Shown here: one piece after another, positions 8,901-16,595 of the stretch | How positions within the stretch are numbered: the stretch's first letter is position 1 | How the letters are laid out: the number at the start of each line of letters is the position of its first letter | Source of the DNA: JABMMZ01 sp040403495 | GTDB taxonomy: Bacteria > Bacteroidota > Bacteroidia > NS11-12g > UBA955 | NCBI GenBank assembly: GCA_040403495.1 | Contig: JBBAKM010000027.1 | Span: forward strand, 1-38,650 | Reading direction: 5' to 3' | Length of the DNA: 38,650 nucleotides | The notes under the pieces: model-generated | Database searches by the model: none | The model's input: the letters and a program-made list of their open reading frames with translations, nothing else | What the model was told of the DNA's origin: nothing | Translations under genes and position numbers: made by a program

Positions 8901-9313
8901 CACTGTGTCCATTTGTAATAATTGGGATCGGAGGTTCTTATTTCTCTAGACCAATCAAATGAAAAACCAATTCTATCAAACTGTTCTTTGTATCTTTTTA
9001 TGTTCTCCTCTGTTGTTATAGCAGGGTGTTGACCCGTTTGTATGGCATATTGCTCGGCAGGTAAGCCAAATGCATCATAACCCATAGGGTGTAAAACATT
9101 AAATCCTTTGTTCCTTTTGTAACGTGCTACTATATCACTGGCAATGTAACCCAATGGATGTCCAACATGCAAACCTGCACCACTTGGGTAGGGGAACATA
9201 TCTAACACGTAATATTTGGGTTTTTTGCTTGTATTTTCAGCTTTAAACGTCTGATTATTTGCCCATTCTTTTTGCCAATCTTCTTCTATCTTTTTATGGT
9301 CGTACTGTGACAT
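5975..9313 (-). CDS. leuS: Leucyl-tRNA synthetase with an in-frame DUF559 insertion
   Basis: Charges tRNA-Leu in the cytoplasm. HIGH-type motif HVGH is at residues 49-52 and the KMSKS loop reads KMSKR (885-889). The CP1 editing domain is recognisable by TTRPDT (462-467) and GTGAVMAVPAHDARD (548-562). At 1112 residues it is well over the usual 920-950. The excess is mainly an insertion at residues about 286-450 that encodes a complete DUF559-type endonuclease domain, and a smaller one near 690-720 from a solo palindromic repeat. Removing 165 codons between the flanking direct repeats gives a normal junction (SIVFDVVGAKNSLEVF) and a 947-residue enzyme. The HVGH, editing and KMSK regions are all intact, so the synthetase is probably functional. 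The ATG at 9311-9313 is preceded by TACTTTTG at 9327-9334. Confidence 0.95.
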   Translation of the reverse strand: MSQYDHKKIEEDWQKEWANNQTFKAENTSKKPKYYVLDMFPYPSGAGLHVGHPLGYIASDIVARYKRNKGFNVLHPMGYDAFGLPAEQYAIQTGQHPAITTEENIKRYKEQFDRIGFSFDWSREIRTSDPNYYKWTQWIFIQLFNSWYNPQTDKAESISELVSTFEKQGYQSEELQFTSAEWMGFDEKRKSDILLQFRLAFLSETMVNWCPALGSVLANDEIKDGVSERGGYPVERKLMYQWSLRISAYAERLLQGLNTLDWTESIKESQRNWIGKSEGCSIVFEVASPLTPLQGRGELDADSSFNYQTANKKLYPVLVDFAKLHRSEPTKEEEKVWELIRNRKIQDTKFRRQHIIDQFIADFVCLELNLIIEIDGLIHSLEDNLISDEARTIKLNELGFEVVRFTNDEVNNDIETVISNLENIISEKKSSSPSPWEKGLGDEAISSRFDVVGAKNSLEVFTTRPDTIFGVSYMAIAPEHEMLNDLCVGEFRDAALQYAEKAKNRSERERQAEVKNITGAFTGSYVNHPFTGKKIPIWIADYVLGGYGTGAVMAVPAHDARDYSFAKHFGLPILEVVQGGDVSIEVYEAKQGKIINSDFLNGLEVKEAIKAAIKAVEEKKIGKGKTNYRLRDAVFGRQRYWGEPIPVYYENGIPKTFDEKDLPLVLPEIDKYLPTETGEPPLSRAKNWSYSPNLNKIQGFSSPSLLEKGLGVEANREQMGEVSYPIETTTMPGWAGSSWYFLRYMDAQNENRLVSKEAVDYWQNIDLYVGGSEHATGHLLYFRFWTKFLHDIGVVPFDEPAKKLVNQGMIQGISSIIHRVNNTNKFVSVGLKNNFETSSVYIDINLVKNNEVDIEGLKKWRPSEFENAEFEFENGLFLASAEIGKMSKRWHNVVNPDDVCNEYGADTLRLYEMFLGPLQDAKPWSTQGIEGVLRFLRKLWRLFHQGENESFLLPDTEPTKAELKILHKTIKKATEDIENFSFNTSVSAFMVCVNELQDLKCNKKQILEPLIVLLSPYAPHICEELWLKAGHNESIVYANWPQFNPEFLVENEFNYPISFNGKVRFNLLFALDKDLKEIENEVLANEQTLKYLEGKPAKKVIVVKGKIVNVVV
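7173..7213 (+). repeat. Solo copy of the palindromic element within leuS
   Basis: 41-bp element of the same family as the arms of the DUF559 insertion: GCCTCAACCCCTAA, then CCCCTTCTC (7187-7195) and GAGAAGGGG (7201-7209), then AACT. It lies in frame in leuS and is translated in the same frame as the 7983-8023 arm, giving SSPSLLEKGLGVEA (residues 701-714). It sits between AKNW and MPGWAG, where other LeuRS proteins have a short link. No endonuclease domain accompanies it. Confidence 0.85.
7983..8023 (+). repeat. Left inverted arm of the leuS insertion (palindromic)
   Basis: 41-bp element starting GCCTCA and ending AGCT. It contains a perfect 11-bp inverted repeat, CCCCTTCTCCC at 7997-8007 and GGGAGAAGGGG at 8009-8019, with a single base between. 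It matches the element at 7173-7213 at about 34 of 41 positions and is in inverse orientation to 8418-8455. On the coding (minus) strand it reads SSPSPWEKGLGDEA without a stop. Confidence 0.9.
8418..8455 (-). repeat. Right inverted arm of the leuS insertion (palindromic)
   Basis: 38-bp element; on the minus strand it starts GCCTCACCCC and ends GAACT. It holds the hairpin CCCCTCTCC (8422-8430) / GGAGAGGGG (8434-8442). It is the inverted partner of 7983-8023, so the two could pair into a long imperfect stem that loops out the DUF559 coding part. In the leuS frame it reads ASPLTPLQGRGEL. Confidence 0.9.
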
Positions 9314-9326
9314 AATTAATAAGTTG

Positions 9327-9334
9327 CAAAAGTA
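9327..9334 (-). promoter_or_regulatory. Putative -7 element for leuS
   Basis: TACTTTTG on the minus strand fits TAnnTTTG and lies 13 bases before the leuS ATG, giving a very short leader. No convincing -33 TTG is seen at the right distance. Confidence 0.5.
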
Positions 9335-9535
9335 CGATTATATTTTATTTAATAAGAACCAAAATAGGTCATTTAAATGGGTTTAGTGATTAAAAACAGA
9401 TTGCTTATTTTTTAAAAATATTCAAATTTAGTCAATATTCGTAAAAAAAACGCGTTGTAAAACCCCCAACAACCCAATAAAATGGACTAAAAACATGATA
9501 ATAAGCAGTTATTAACAGAATATCAATAAATACTA

Positions 9536-9565
9536 TTTGAATAATTGAATATTCATTTAAATTTG
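9536..9565 (+). promoter_or_regulatory. Putative gdhA promoter
   Basis: TTTG (9536-9539) and TAAATTTG (9558-9565) are 18 bases apart, a good match to the Bacteroidota housekeeping promoter. The gdhA ATG follows 25 bases later. Confidence 0.65.
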
Positions 9566-9590
9566 CATCCCATTATTATTTTCATACAAA

Positions 9591-10853
9591 ATGAGCCACT
9601 CAACAATTGAAAACAAATTGAATCCATTAGATTCAATGATGAAACGCTTCGATGAAGCTGCTAAAATTATTGGTTTAGACGACGCCGTCTACAATACCCT
9701 AAAATATCCTGCTAAAAGCCTTACCGTTCATTTACCAGTAATGATGGACAATGGCAAGGTTGAAGTTTTTGAAGGTCATCGTGTTCAACACAGTACAACC
9801 CTTGGACCAGCAAAAGGTGGCATTCGTTATTCTATGGATGTTGACATTGATGAAGTAAAAGCTTTGGCTGCATGGATGACATGGAAAACAGCTATTGTTG
9901 GTGTTCCTTATGGTGGTGGTAAAGGTGGTATTAAATGTGACCCTAAAAAAATGAGCAAAGGTGAATTAGAAAGATTAACCCGTGCTTATGCTGCTGCTTT
10001 AAGTGATTTTATTGGACCAGACAAAGACATCCCTGCCCCAGACATGAACACTGGTGGTCAAGAAATGGCTTGGATTGTTGATGAATACTCTAAAATTAAA
10101 GGTGAATTTACACCTGCTGTAATTACAGGTAAACCTATTTCTATGGGTGGTTCTTTGGGTAGAGTAGAAGCAACCGGAAGAGGTGTTATGGTTTGTACCC
10201 GTTCTGCTATCGCTAAAATGGGATTGAGACCTGACGAATGTACATGTGTTGTTCAAGGATTTGGAAACGTAGGTTCTATCTCTGCAAAACTTATAGAAAT
10301 GCTAGGTGTTAAAATTATTGCTATTTCTGATATTACAGGTGGATATTACAATCCAAATGGCATTTCAGTTGCTGATGCAATGAACTATTCACAAGAAAAA
10401 GGAAATTTAGAAGGTTTTACTGGCGGTAGTAAAGTTAGTAACTCAGAATTATTAGAATTAGATTGTACTATTTTAGTTCCTGCTGCTATGGAAGATCAAA
10501 TTACTGATAAAAATGCTGCAAATATTAAAGCTAAATTGATTGTTGAAGGTGCAAACGGACCTACAAGCGCAAATGCTGATAAAATATTAAACGACAAAGG
10601 CATTATAGTTGTTCCTGATATTTTGGCTAATGCTGGTGGTGTTACTGTTTCTTATTTCGAATGGGTTCAAAACAAAATGGGCTACTATTGGACTGAAGAA
10701 CGTGTAAACAGAAGAGCTGACAGATTAATGAAAAGCGCTTTTGATACCGTTTTTGAAAATAGCAATAAATTTAACGTAAGTATGAGAACAGCTGCATACA
10801 TCGTTGCGATTGAAAAAGTAGCTACCACTCAAAGATTAAGAGGAACTTATTAA
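9591..10853 (+). CDS. gdhA: Glutamate dehydrogenase (Glu/Leu/Phe/Val family)
   Basis: 420 residues, the normal size of the hexameric NAD(P)-dependent glutamate dehydrogenase that interconverts glutamate with 2-oxoglutarate and ammonia. The substrate-binding part shows GPAKGGIR (72-79), PYGGGKGGI with the catalytic Lys111, and APDMNTGGQE with Asp151. The Rossmann part begins VVQGFGNVGS near residue 222, and VEGANGPT near 322 is also typical. Coenzyme preference cannot be assigned by eye. A clear promoter lies just upstream. The stop is followed after one base by the psd start, so the two genes form an operon. Confidence 0.95.
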   Translation: MSHSTIENKLNPLDSMMKRFDEAAKIIGLDDAVYNTLKYPAKSLTVHLPVMMDNGKVEVFEGHRVQHSTTLGPAKGGIRYSMDVDIDEVKALAAWMTWKTAIVGVPYGGGKGGIKCDPKKMSKGELERLTRAYAAALSDFIGPDKDIPAPDMNTGGQEMAWIVDEYSKIKGEFTPAVITGKPISMGGSLGRVEATGRGVMVCTRSAIAKMGLRPDECTCVVQGFGNVGSISAKLIEMLGVKIIAISDITGGYYNPNGISVADAMNYSQEKGNLEGFTGGSKVSNSELLELDCTILVPAAMEDQITDKNAANIKAKLIVEGANGPTSANADKILNDKGIIVVPDILANAGGVTVSYFEWVQNKMGYYWTEERVNRRADRLMKSAFDTVFENSNKFNVSMRTAAYIVAIEKVATTQRLRGTY

Positions 10854-10854
10854 G

Positions 10855-11508
10855 ATGTTATTTCACAGAGAAGGCTACAAAATCATTTTTTTCACTATGC
10901 TCATTTTGGGCGTTATCAATTTTTTGTCTTATCAATTTATTGGTGAAAACTGGATTAGTAAGTCTATTTTATTCGTATCTCTTGTTTTTTTCATTCTTAT
11001 CCTTCAGTTTTTCAGAAATCCTTCTAGAAAAACTATCATCAATGATTCACATGTTATCGCTCCAGCTGATGGCACAGTAGTGGTTATTGAGGATGTTGAA
11101 GAAACAGAATATTTCAAAGACAAAAGAAAACAAGTAAGTATTTTTATGAGTCCTATTAATGTCCATGTTAATAGAAATCCAATTTCTGGACTTGTAAAAT
11201 ATGCTAAATACCATCCTGGAAAATATTTGGTTGCTTGGCATCCAAAATCTTCAACAGAGAATGAACGAACCACTGTTGTCATTGCAAATTCTAAAGCAGA
11301 AGTATTGTTTAGACAAATTGCAGGCGCTCTTGCCAAACGTATTGTTTATTACGTAAAAGAAGGCGACCAAGTTCAACAAGGTAATGAAATGGGATTTATT
11401 AAATTCGGCTCTAGAATCGACTTATACCTTCCTCTGACTGCTCAAATCAATGTTCAATTGCAAGAAAAAACCCGTGGTGGTGAAACAGTTATCGCAACTT
11501 TGGCTTGA
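10855..11508 (+). CDS. psd: Phosphatidylserine decarboxylase, short form
   Basis: 217 residues, the size of the short Psd group. It decarboxylates phosphatidylserine to phosphatidylethanolamine at the inner membrane. Two hydrophobic segments lie at about 11-30 and 35-52. The conserved FFRNP (52-56), IAPADG (68-73) and MSPINVHVNR (98-107) follow. The self-cleavage site that forms the pyruvoyl group is Gly185-Ser186 in KFGSRID, so proenzyme processing is expected. It starts one base after the gdhA stop and probably depends on the gdhA promoter. Confidence 0.93.
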   Translation: MLFHREGYKIIFFTMLILGVINFLSYQFIGENWISKSILFVSLVFFILILQFFRNPSRKTIINDSHVIAPADGTVVVIEDVEETEYFKDKRKQVSIFMSPINVHVNRNPISGLVKYAKYHPGKYLVAWHPKSSTENERTTVVIANSKAEVLFRQIAGALAKRIVYYVKEGDQVQQGNEMGFIKFGSRIDLYLPLTAQINVQLQEKTRGGETVIATLA

Positions 11509-11535
11509 TTTTTGAATAACTTTTAATTAAATTTG
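11504..11535 (+). promoter_or_regulatory. Putative promoter of the Cys/Lys-rich gene
   Basis: TTG (11505-11507) and TAAATTTG (11528-11535) are 20 bases apart, overlapping the psd stop. The start codon at 11549 follows 13 bases later. Confidence 0.6.
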
Positions 11536-11548
11536 TAATTATAACATC

Positions 11549-11860
11549 ATGAAAAAATTAATTTTAACCTTATCATTATTCGTTGGAATGTCATTCGTTG
11601 CGAGTGCACAATCAGCTGCTACTCCAACTACTTCAGCTGACCAACCAAAACCAGTTATTGCAACTCAACAACCTGACAAAGTAAGCAAAGCGACTTCAGA
11701 AGCTAAAGTAGAAGCTAGTACAGAAAAAAAATGTGCTGGTCAAACAAAAGCTTGTTGCAAAAGCAAAACTGAAACAACGGCAACGGCATCTTCTTGCAAG
11801 TCTAAATCTGAATCAGGTGCAGCTTGTTGCAAAAAGAAAGCAGACGCTAAAAAAGACTAA
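11549..11860 (+). CDS. Small secreted Cys/Lys-rich protein
   Basis: 103 residues. Residues 1-20 form a signal peptide (hydrophobic LILTLSLFVGMSFV, cleavage after SAQ or ASA). The mature part is low-complexity and rich in Ala, Thr, Ser and Lys, with Cys in clusters: KKCAGQTKACCKSK and, near the end, SSCKSK and AACCKKK. Seven Cys in about 80 residues in this setting could bind metal ions or form disulfides in the periplasm, but no known metallothionein pattern is met. It has its own promoter and a strong terminator, so it is a single-gene unit. Function unknown. Confidence 0.75.
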   Translation: MKKLILTLSLFVGMSFVASAQSAATPTTSADQPKPVIATQQPDKVSKATSEAKVEASTEKKCAGQTKACCKSKTETTATASSCKSKSESGAACCKKKADAKKD

Positions 11861-11874
11861 TTTTATCCTTATAT

Positions 11875-11910
11875 AAAAAAAGCGCAATTTCAAAAATTGC
11901 GCTTTTTTTT
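11875..11910. terminator. Bidirectional Rho-independent terminator
   Basis: GCGCAATTT (11882-11890) pairs with AAATTGCGC (11894-11902) and is flanked by an A-run on the left and a T-run on the right. It therefore works for the plus-strand gene ending at 11860 and for the minus-strand lipoprotein gene ending at 11934. Confidence 0.9.
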
Positions 11911-11933
11911 TGCTTTATAATTAATAGGAATAA

Positions 11934-12476
11934 CTACAATACCGAAAATGGCAATGTGCAAGTAAAGTAAACAATACCTGGATCGCACTGACCATTTTTA
12001 ACTCCTTTTTGATACTTGATGGTAAAAGTCATGTAATCGTTTCCTGTTTGAGAAGAGGTAGTTAAGCTATTTACCAATCCAAGTGCATGTTGACCATCGC
12101 TGTCTTTGGCACTCACTGTAATACCTAATGGTTCATTGATACAAATTCTGTAATCTTTGGCATTGGTTTTAATTTTTCCATTCAACACCACCGGAATGCC
12201 TGTTTCATCTTCTATACGAAACGAAACTTCATAATTTCTGTTTTTCTTTAATGAAAAACCGCCAAAAGTTGGTCTTTTTGGCCCCGGGCCATCGATGTCG
12301 GTGTAATTGGCAATGGTGGTGGTAGAATCTACCATATCATCCAAATAAATCATAAAACTAGTGATAGAATCTTGTGGACCTTGGGGTAACACAACATTGG
12401 AAGAATCGGCAGGTTCTTTTTTACAAGCGCTAAATACTAAAATTAGGCAAGTAATACTTAAAAAAATTGGTTTCAT
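11934..12476 (-). CDS. Lipoprotein of unknown function
   Basis: 180 residues with a lipoprotein signal: a hydrophobic stretch ending VFSAC, with the lipidated Cys at 18, followed by KKEPADSS. After the Cys comes a short linker and a domain with alternating polar and apolar residues that suggests beta structure. I do not recognise the family. The gene has its own -7 element (12493-12500) and shares the terminator at 11875-11910. Confidence 0.75.
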   Translation of the reverse strand: MKPIFLSITCLILVFSACKKEPADSSNVVLPQGPQDSITSFMIYLDDMVDSTTTIANYTDIDGPGPKRPTFGGFSLKKNRNYEVSFRIEDETGIPVVLNGKIKTNAKDYRICINEPLGITVSAKDSDGQHALGLVNSLTTSSQTGNDYMTFTIKYQKGVKNGQCDPGIVYFTCTLPFSVL

Positions 12477-12492
12477 TTTGTTAAAAAAAAGG

Positions 12493-12500
12493 CAAATATA
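12493..12500 (-). promoter_or_regulatory. Putative -7 element of the lipoprotein gene
   Basis: TATATTTG on the minus strand, 16 bases before the ATG at 12476, in the short gap after the Nfu gene. It fits TAnnTTTG; the -33 part would lie inside the Nfu gene. Confidence 0.5.
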
Positions 12501-12511
12501 GTAAAAAATTA

Positions 12512-13075
12512 CTATTCAGCTTCTGCTTCAACAGCCTCAACCTCAGGCACCATTCTTTTTAATAGGTTTTCTATTCCAGCTTTTAAGGTAAACGTAGAAG
12601 AAGGGCAACCACTGCAACTGCCTTTCATAACCACCGTAACAACACCATCTTTGAAAGATTTAAAACTAATAGCACCACCATCCATTTCAACTGCTGGTTT
12701 CACATGGTCGTCTAATAGTTTAACAATTTTAGCTTCTATTTCTCCTGCTTCTTCGGTAGAAATTGCTTTGTTTTTATGTACTATCTCCTTTTCTGACTCA
12801 ATGTATGCCTTAATAAACTCTCTGATACTTGTAATATGTTCGGCCCAATCTACACCCGGCAATTTGGTGATAGAAACAAAATTATTCATAATGAAAACAC
12901 CATTAGCAAATGAAAATTGGTCAAATATTGCGGTAGCCAAAGGAGAAACCCCTTCTGCCTTCTCTCTTGTTCTATAGTCTGCGCTGTCGTTTGGTAAAAT
13001 CATTTTACTGATTACAAATTTCATACTCTCAGGATTAGGAGTAGCTTCGGCATAGACGGTTATAAAATCACTCAT
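12512..13075 (-). CDS. nfu: Nfu-type iron-sulfur cluster carrier
   Basis: 187 residues in two domains. Residues about 5-95 match the Nfu N-terminal domain (TPNPESMKFVISK, SPLATAIF, FANGVFIMNNFVSITK). Residues about 110-180 are the NifU C-terminal domain with VKPAVEMDGGAI and the cluster-binding CSGCPSS motif, whose two Cys bind a bridging [4Fe-4S] cluster between monomers. It would deliver Fe-S clusters to target enzymes such as RimO. It is unlinked to the isc genes, which lie about 24 kb away. Confidence 0.93.
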   Translation of the reverse strand: MSDFITVYAEATPNPESMKFVISKMILPNDSADYRTREKAEGVSPLATAIFDQFSFANGVFIMNNFVSITKLPGVDWAEHITSIREFIKAYIESEKEIVHKNKAISTEEAGEIEAKIVKLLDDHVKPAVEMDGGAISFKSFKDGVVTVVMKGSCSGCPSSTFTLKAGIENLLKRMVPEVEAVEAEAE

Positions 13076-13097
13076 TTTCTTATTTAGAATTATTCTA

Positions 13098-13105
13098 CAA
13101 AAGTA
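13098..13105 (-). promoter_or_regulatory. Putative -7 element of the Nfu gene
   Basis: TACTTTTG on the minus strand, 22 bases before the Nfu ATG. No clear -33 TTG. Confidence 0.5.
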
Positions 13106-13149
13106 AAACTCTTTGTTGAATTAAAATATCATTTTGTTTTATATGCCTA

Positions 13150-13680
13150 TCACTTTGAATTAAACAACTGATTTTCAATATATAATTTAGCTAAACTCAC
13201 GTAAGATTCTGCATTTTTAATAATCTTCACTTTTTTTTCTGCTGTAATTGGTTTTATTATTTTAGCGGGTACTCCCATTACCAAACTGTGTGGAGGAATT
13301 TGCATACCTTCGGGTACCACTGCCCCTGAACCAATGATAGAAAATTCACCAATGCTAGCGCCATTCATTATGGTGGCGTGCATACCCACAAGTACATTAT
13401 TGGCCAATGTAGCTCCATGAACAATGGCACCGTGACCAATTATACAAGCATCGCCTATTACACAAGGAAAGCCTGGGTCGGCGTGAATAACCGCGTTGTC
13501 TTGAATATTGGAACACGTACCAACACTAATGGTTTCTGTATCACCTCTCAGCACAGCACCAAACCAAATACTCGACTGATCTTTTAATTGAACATCTCCA
13601 ATAACTCTTGCTGTATCGGCAATAAAAACTTCATTACCTTTGCTTACAGATTTTAATAAATGATTCGTAAAATTTAACAT
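13150..13680 (-). CDS. Gamma-class carbonic anhydrase-like hexapeptide-repeat protein
   Basis: About 176 residues built of hexapeptide repeats (left-handed beta-helix trimer). Landmarks are VIGDVQLKDQSSIWFGAVLRGD, then NAVIHAD and IIGHGAIVHG, which supply the metal-binding His, and a C-terminal helix. Enzymatic activity is not certain, as many relatives are of unproven function. An upstream ATG (13705-13707) is in frame but lies inside the predicted -7 element, so I start at the ATG at 13678-13680 (MLNFTNHLLK). This ATG overlaps the hutI ATG in the palindrome CATG, so the two genes diverge from a shared 4-base site. Confidence 0.88.
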   Translation of the reverse strand: MLNFTNHLLKSVSKGNEVFIADTARVIGDVQLKDQSSIWFGAVLRGDTETISVGTCSNIQDNAVIHADPGFPCVIGDACIIGHGAIVHGATLANNVLVGMHATIMNGASIGEFSIIGSGAVVPEGMQIPPHSLVMGVPAKIIKPITAEKKVKIIKNAESYVSLAKLYIENQLFNSK

Positions 13681-14902
13681 GTCTAAAAATATACTCATTA
13701 CAAACATAGGTCAATTAATTGGAATTTTACCAATAGAAACAACCCATTTGAAAGGGAGCGAAATGCAAAACATCAATTCAATTACTAATGCCTATTTAGT
13801 AGTCGAAAATGGCTTAATTGCTGACTTTGGCCCCATGTCTGAATGTCCTAGTTTGAACATTGAAACTAAAAACCTAGAGGGCAAATGGTTGATGCCCGGT
13901 TTTGTAGATTCACATACTCATGCAGTATTTGCCTCTGCTAGACACCAAGAATTTGTGATGAGAATACAAGGTAAAACTTATGTTGAAATAGCCAATGAAG
14001 GAGGTGGTATACTTAATTCAGCAAAAAAATTAAGAGAAATGGATGAGGAATTGCTCTACCAAAAAGCTTTAGTGCACATCAATAATGCCATGGCATGTGG
14101 AACTGCGGTAATGGAAATAAAAAGTGGTTACGGATTAAGTACTGATGCTGAGATTAAGATTTTAAGAGTAATTAAACGCTTAAAAAACACTTTGCCCATC
14201 AAAATTCTTTCTACTTTTTTGGGTGCACATGCCATTCCTGCCGAGTACAAAGAAAATCGACAAGCCTATATCGACCTTATTATCAACGACATGTTGCCTA
14301 TTATTGCCAAAGAAAATTTAGCCGATTTTATGGATGTATTTTGTGATTTTGGATTTTTCACTCCTGAAGAAACCGACTTATTGCTAAAAGCAGCACAACA
14401 ATATGGCATCAAAGCAAAAATACATGGCAACGAATTGGGTATTAGTGGCGGTGTTCAAGTGGCGGTAAAAAACAACGCTTTATCAGTAGACCACCTCGAA
14501 CACATAGGACAAGAGGAAATTGACTGTTTGCTCAACAGCGAAACCATGCCTGTGGCATTACCGGGTAGTTCTTTTTTCCTGAAAATACCTTACACCCCAT
14601 GCAGACAAATGATAGATGCAGGTTTGCCTGTTGCCATAGCGTCCGATTTTAACCCAGGCAGCAGTCCACATTTTAATTTATGGTTTACATGGAGTTTGGC
14701 TTGTTTATACAACGGAATGTTACCCAACGAGGGTTTTAATGCCCTTACCATCAACGCAGCGAAAGCCGTTGGATTGGAAAAAGAGTATGGCAGTATTACC
14801 AAAGGTAAAAAAGCTGCTTTTATCACAACGCATGCTTTTGATTCCATCAATGAAATGCCCTACTGGTTTGGCATGAACCATTGTTTGGAAAATTATTTGT
14901 AA
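13679..14902 (+). CDS. hutI: Imidazolonepropionase
   Basis: 407 residues, the normal length. It hydrolyses imidazolone-5-propionate to N-formimino-glutamate in histidine degradation. It is an amidohydrolase with the metal motif DSHTH (His79, His81), KSGYGLS near 144, HGNELG near 247 and the metal Asp in SDFNPGSSP near 322. No other hut gene is in the window. It starts at 13679 within the CATG shared with the divergent gamma-CA gene; the promoter must lie in that gene. Confidence 0.93.
   Translation: MSKNILITNIGQLIGILPIETTHLKGSEMQNINSITNAYLVVENGLIADFGPMSECPSLNIETKNLEGKWLMPGFVDSHTHAVFASARHQEFVMRIQGKTYVEIANEGGGILNSAKKLREMDEELLYQKALVHINNAMACGTAVMEIKSGYGLSTDAEIKILRVIKRLKNTLPIKILSTFLGAHAIPAEYKENRQAYIDLIINDMLPIIAKENLADFMDVFCDFGFFTPEETDLLLKAAQQYGIKAKIHGNELGISGGVQVAVKNNALSVDHLEHIGQEEIDCLLNSETMPVALPGSSFFLKIPYTPCRQMIDAGLPVAIASDFNPGSSPHFNLWFTWSLACLYNGMLPNEGFNALTINAAKAVGLEKEYGSITKGKKAAFITTHAFDSINEMPYWFGMNHCLENYL
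13701..13733 (-). promoter_or_regulatory. Putative promoter of the gamma-CA gene inside hutI
   Basis: On the minus strand TTG (13733-13731) and TATGTTTG (13708-13701) are 22 bases apart. This lies inside the first codons of the divergent hutI gene and supports the start at 13680. Confidence 0.5.
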
Positions 14903-15009
14903 AACCTCAATCCATTGATTTTCATACAAAAAAATGATAATTTATCACAAAGAAAGGGTTTATTAGTTTATGCCATTACAATGCTGTTTTAAAATTCAAA
15001 TAAAACACT

Positions 15010-15017
15010 TATCTTTG
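15010..15017 (+). promoter_or_regulatory. Putative -7 element of guaB
   Basis: TATCTTTG followed by CACC, 29 bases before the guaB ATG, in a 144-bp intergenic gap. The -33 part is weak (TGTTTT near 14984). Confidence 0.5.
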
Positions 15018-15046
15018 CACCGCAAATAACCTATCTAACTATTTGC

Positions 15047-16537
15047 ATGGCTAAAACAACAAAAAATTCGTTTAGTATCCAAAACAAAATTATTTCTGAC
15101 AGTCTTACTTTCGATGATGTACTAGTGCTTCCTCGTTACAGTGAAATACTTCCAAGAGATGTTAATACTCAAACGAAATTAACCAAAAATATTACTTTAA
15201 ATGTTCCGATTATTTCGGCTGCTATGGATACCGTTACGGAAAGTGGCATGGCTATAGCTGTAGCTCGCGAAGGTGGTATAGGCATCATTCATAAAAACAT
15301 GACTATTGCTCAACAAGCAAAAGAAGTGTCTAAAGTGAAAAGAAGCGAAAGTGGTATGATTCAAAACCCCATAACCCTTACAGGTGATTCTACCCTAAAT
15401 GATGCACTTAAACTAATGAAAGAACACCATATTGGTGGGATTCCAATTATTGATTCTAAAAACAATTTGGTTGGCATTATCACCAATCGCGATTTGAGAT
15501 TTGAAAAAAACATTTCGAAAAAAATCGATGAAGTAATGACCACTAAAGGCCTAGTTACAGGAGAAATTGGAACCGATTTAGCAAAAGCTGAGTCTATCTT
15601 ACAAAAACACAAAATTGAAAAATTGCCAATCATTGATAAAAAAGGCAAACTTGCAGGATTAATTACATACAAAGACATTCAAAAATTAAAAAGCCATCCC
15701 CGTGCTTGTAAAGACAAGTTTGGTCGCTTAATTGTTGGTGCTGCTGTAGGTATTACTGCCGATACTTTGGAACGTGTTAAAGCCTTGGTTGATGCCGAAG
15801 TTGACGTTATAACTTTAGACACTGCCCACGGTCACTCTAAAGGGGTTGTTACAGAGTTGAAAAAAATCAAAAAGGCATTTCCAAAATTGGATGTTATAGT
15901 AGGCAATATTGCCACTGGTGAAGCTGCCTTAGAGTTAGCAAAAGCTGGTGCTGATGCTGTAAAAGTGGGTGTAGGTCCGGGTAGTATTTGTACCACAAGA
16001 ATTATTGCTGGTATTGGAGTTCCTCAACTAACCGCTATTATGAATTGTGCAGATGCTTTAAAAGACACTGGTATTCCTGTTATAGCTGATGGAGGTATTA
16101 GATACAGTGGTGACCTTGTGAAAGCCATAGTGGCTGGTGCAAGTTCTATAATGGCTGGCGGTATGTTTGCCGGTACTGACGAAAGCCCTGGAGAAACTAA
16201 TATATACGAAGGCAGAATGGTAAAATCATACCGTGGTATGGGAAGCATTGAAGCCATGAAAGAAGGTAGTAAAGACCGTTATTTCCAAGATGCTGAATCT
16301 GAAATTTCGAAATTAGTGCCTGAAGGTATCGTTGGCACTGTGCCATATAAAGGAAAGGTAAGCGAAGTAATATACCAATATGTAGGCGGTTTAAAAGCTG
16401 GTATGGGTTACTGCGGCGCTGCTACAATTAATGATTTACAAACTGCTCAGTTTATCAAAATCAGTAATGCAGGGATCAAAGAAAGCCATCCTCACGATAT
16501 TAAAATTACCAAAGAAGCGCCAAACTACAGCAGATAA
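15047..16537 (+). CDS. guaB: IMP dehydrogenase
   Basis: 496 residues, full length. It oxidises IMP to XMP with NAD+, the committed step to GMP. The TIM-barrel starts LTFDDVLVLPRYS (20-32) and is interrupted by two CBS domains at about 105-220 that bind purine nucleotides. The catalytic loop is GPGSICTTR with Cys315; the flap YRGMGS and the later PEGIVGTVPYKG are present. It has its own promoter and lies between hutI and a DUF4340-type gene. Confidence 0.96.
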   Translation: MAKTTKNSFSIQNKIISDSLTFDDVLVLPRYSEILPRDVNTQTKLTKNITLNVPIISAAMDTVTESGMAIAVAREGGIGIIHKNMTIAQQAKEVSKVKRSESGMIQNPITLTGDSTLNDALKLMKEHHIGGIPIIDSKNNLVGIITNRDLRFEKNISKKIDEVMTTKGLVTGEIGTDLAKAESILQKHKIEKLPIIDKKGKLAGLITYKDIQKLKSHPRACKDKFGRLIVGAAVGITADTLERVKALVDAEVDVITLDTAHGHSKGVVTELKKIKKAFPKLDVIVGNIATGEAALELAKAGADAVKVGVGPGSICTTRIIAGIGVPQLTAIMNCADALKDTGIPVIADGGIRYSGDLVKAIVAGASSIMAGGMFAGTDESPGETNIYEGRMVKSYRGMGSIEAMKEGSKDRYFQDAESEISKLVPEGIVGTVPYKGKVSEVIYQYVGGLKAGMGYCGAATINDLQTAQFIKISNAGIKESHPHDIKITKEAPNYSR

Positions 16538-16595
16538 TTGCAGCTAATGACAATCCTTTTTTGTCAAAACAATACTATTCTTTTTACACCTAATT

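Noticed and set aside
13681..13707. Longer N-terminus of the gamma-CA protein from the ATG at 13707
   Set aside because: The predicted -7 element covers that ATG, and the family N-terminus fits the start at 13680.
16548..16566. TGACAA/TTGTCA hairpin after guaB as a terminator
   Set aside because: The stem is only 6 bp and AT-rich with no T-run after it; too weak to call.
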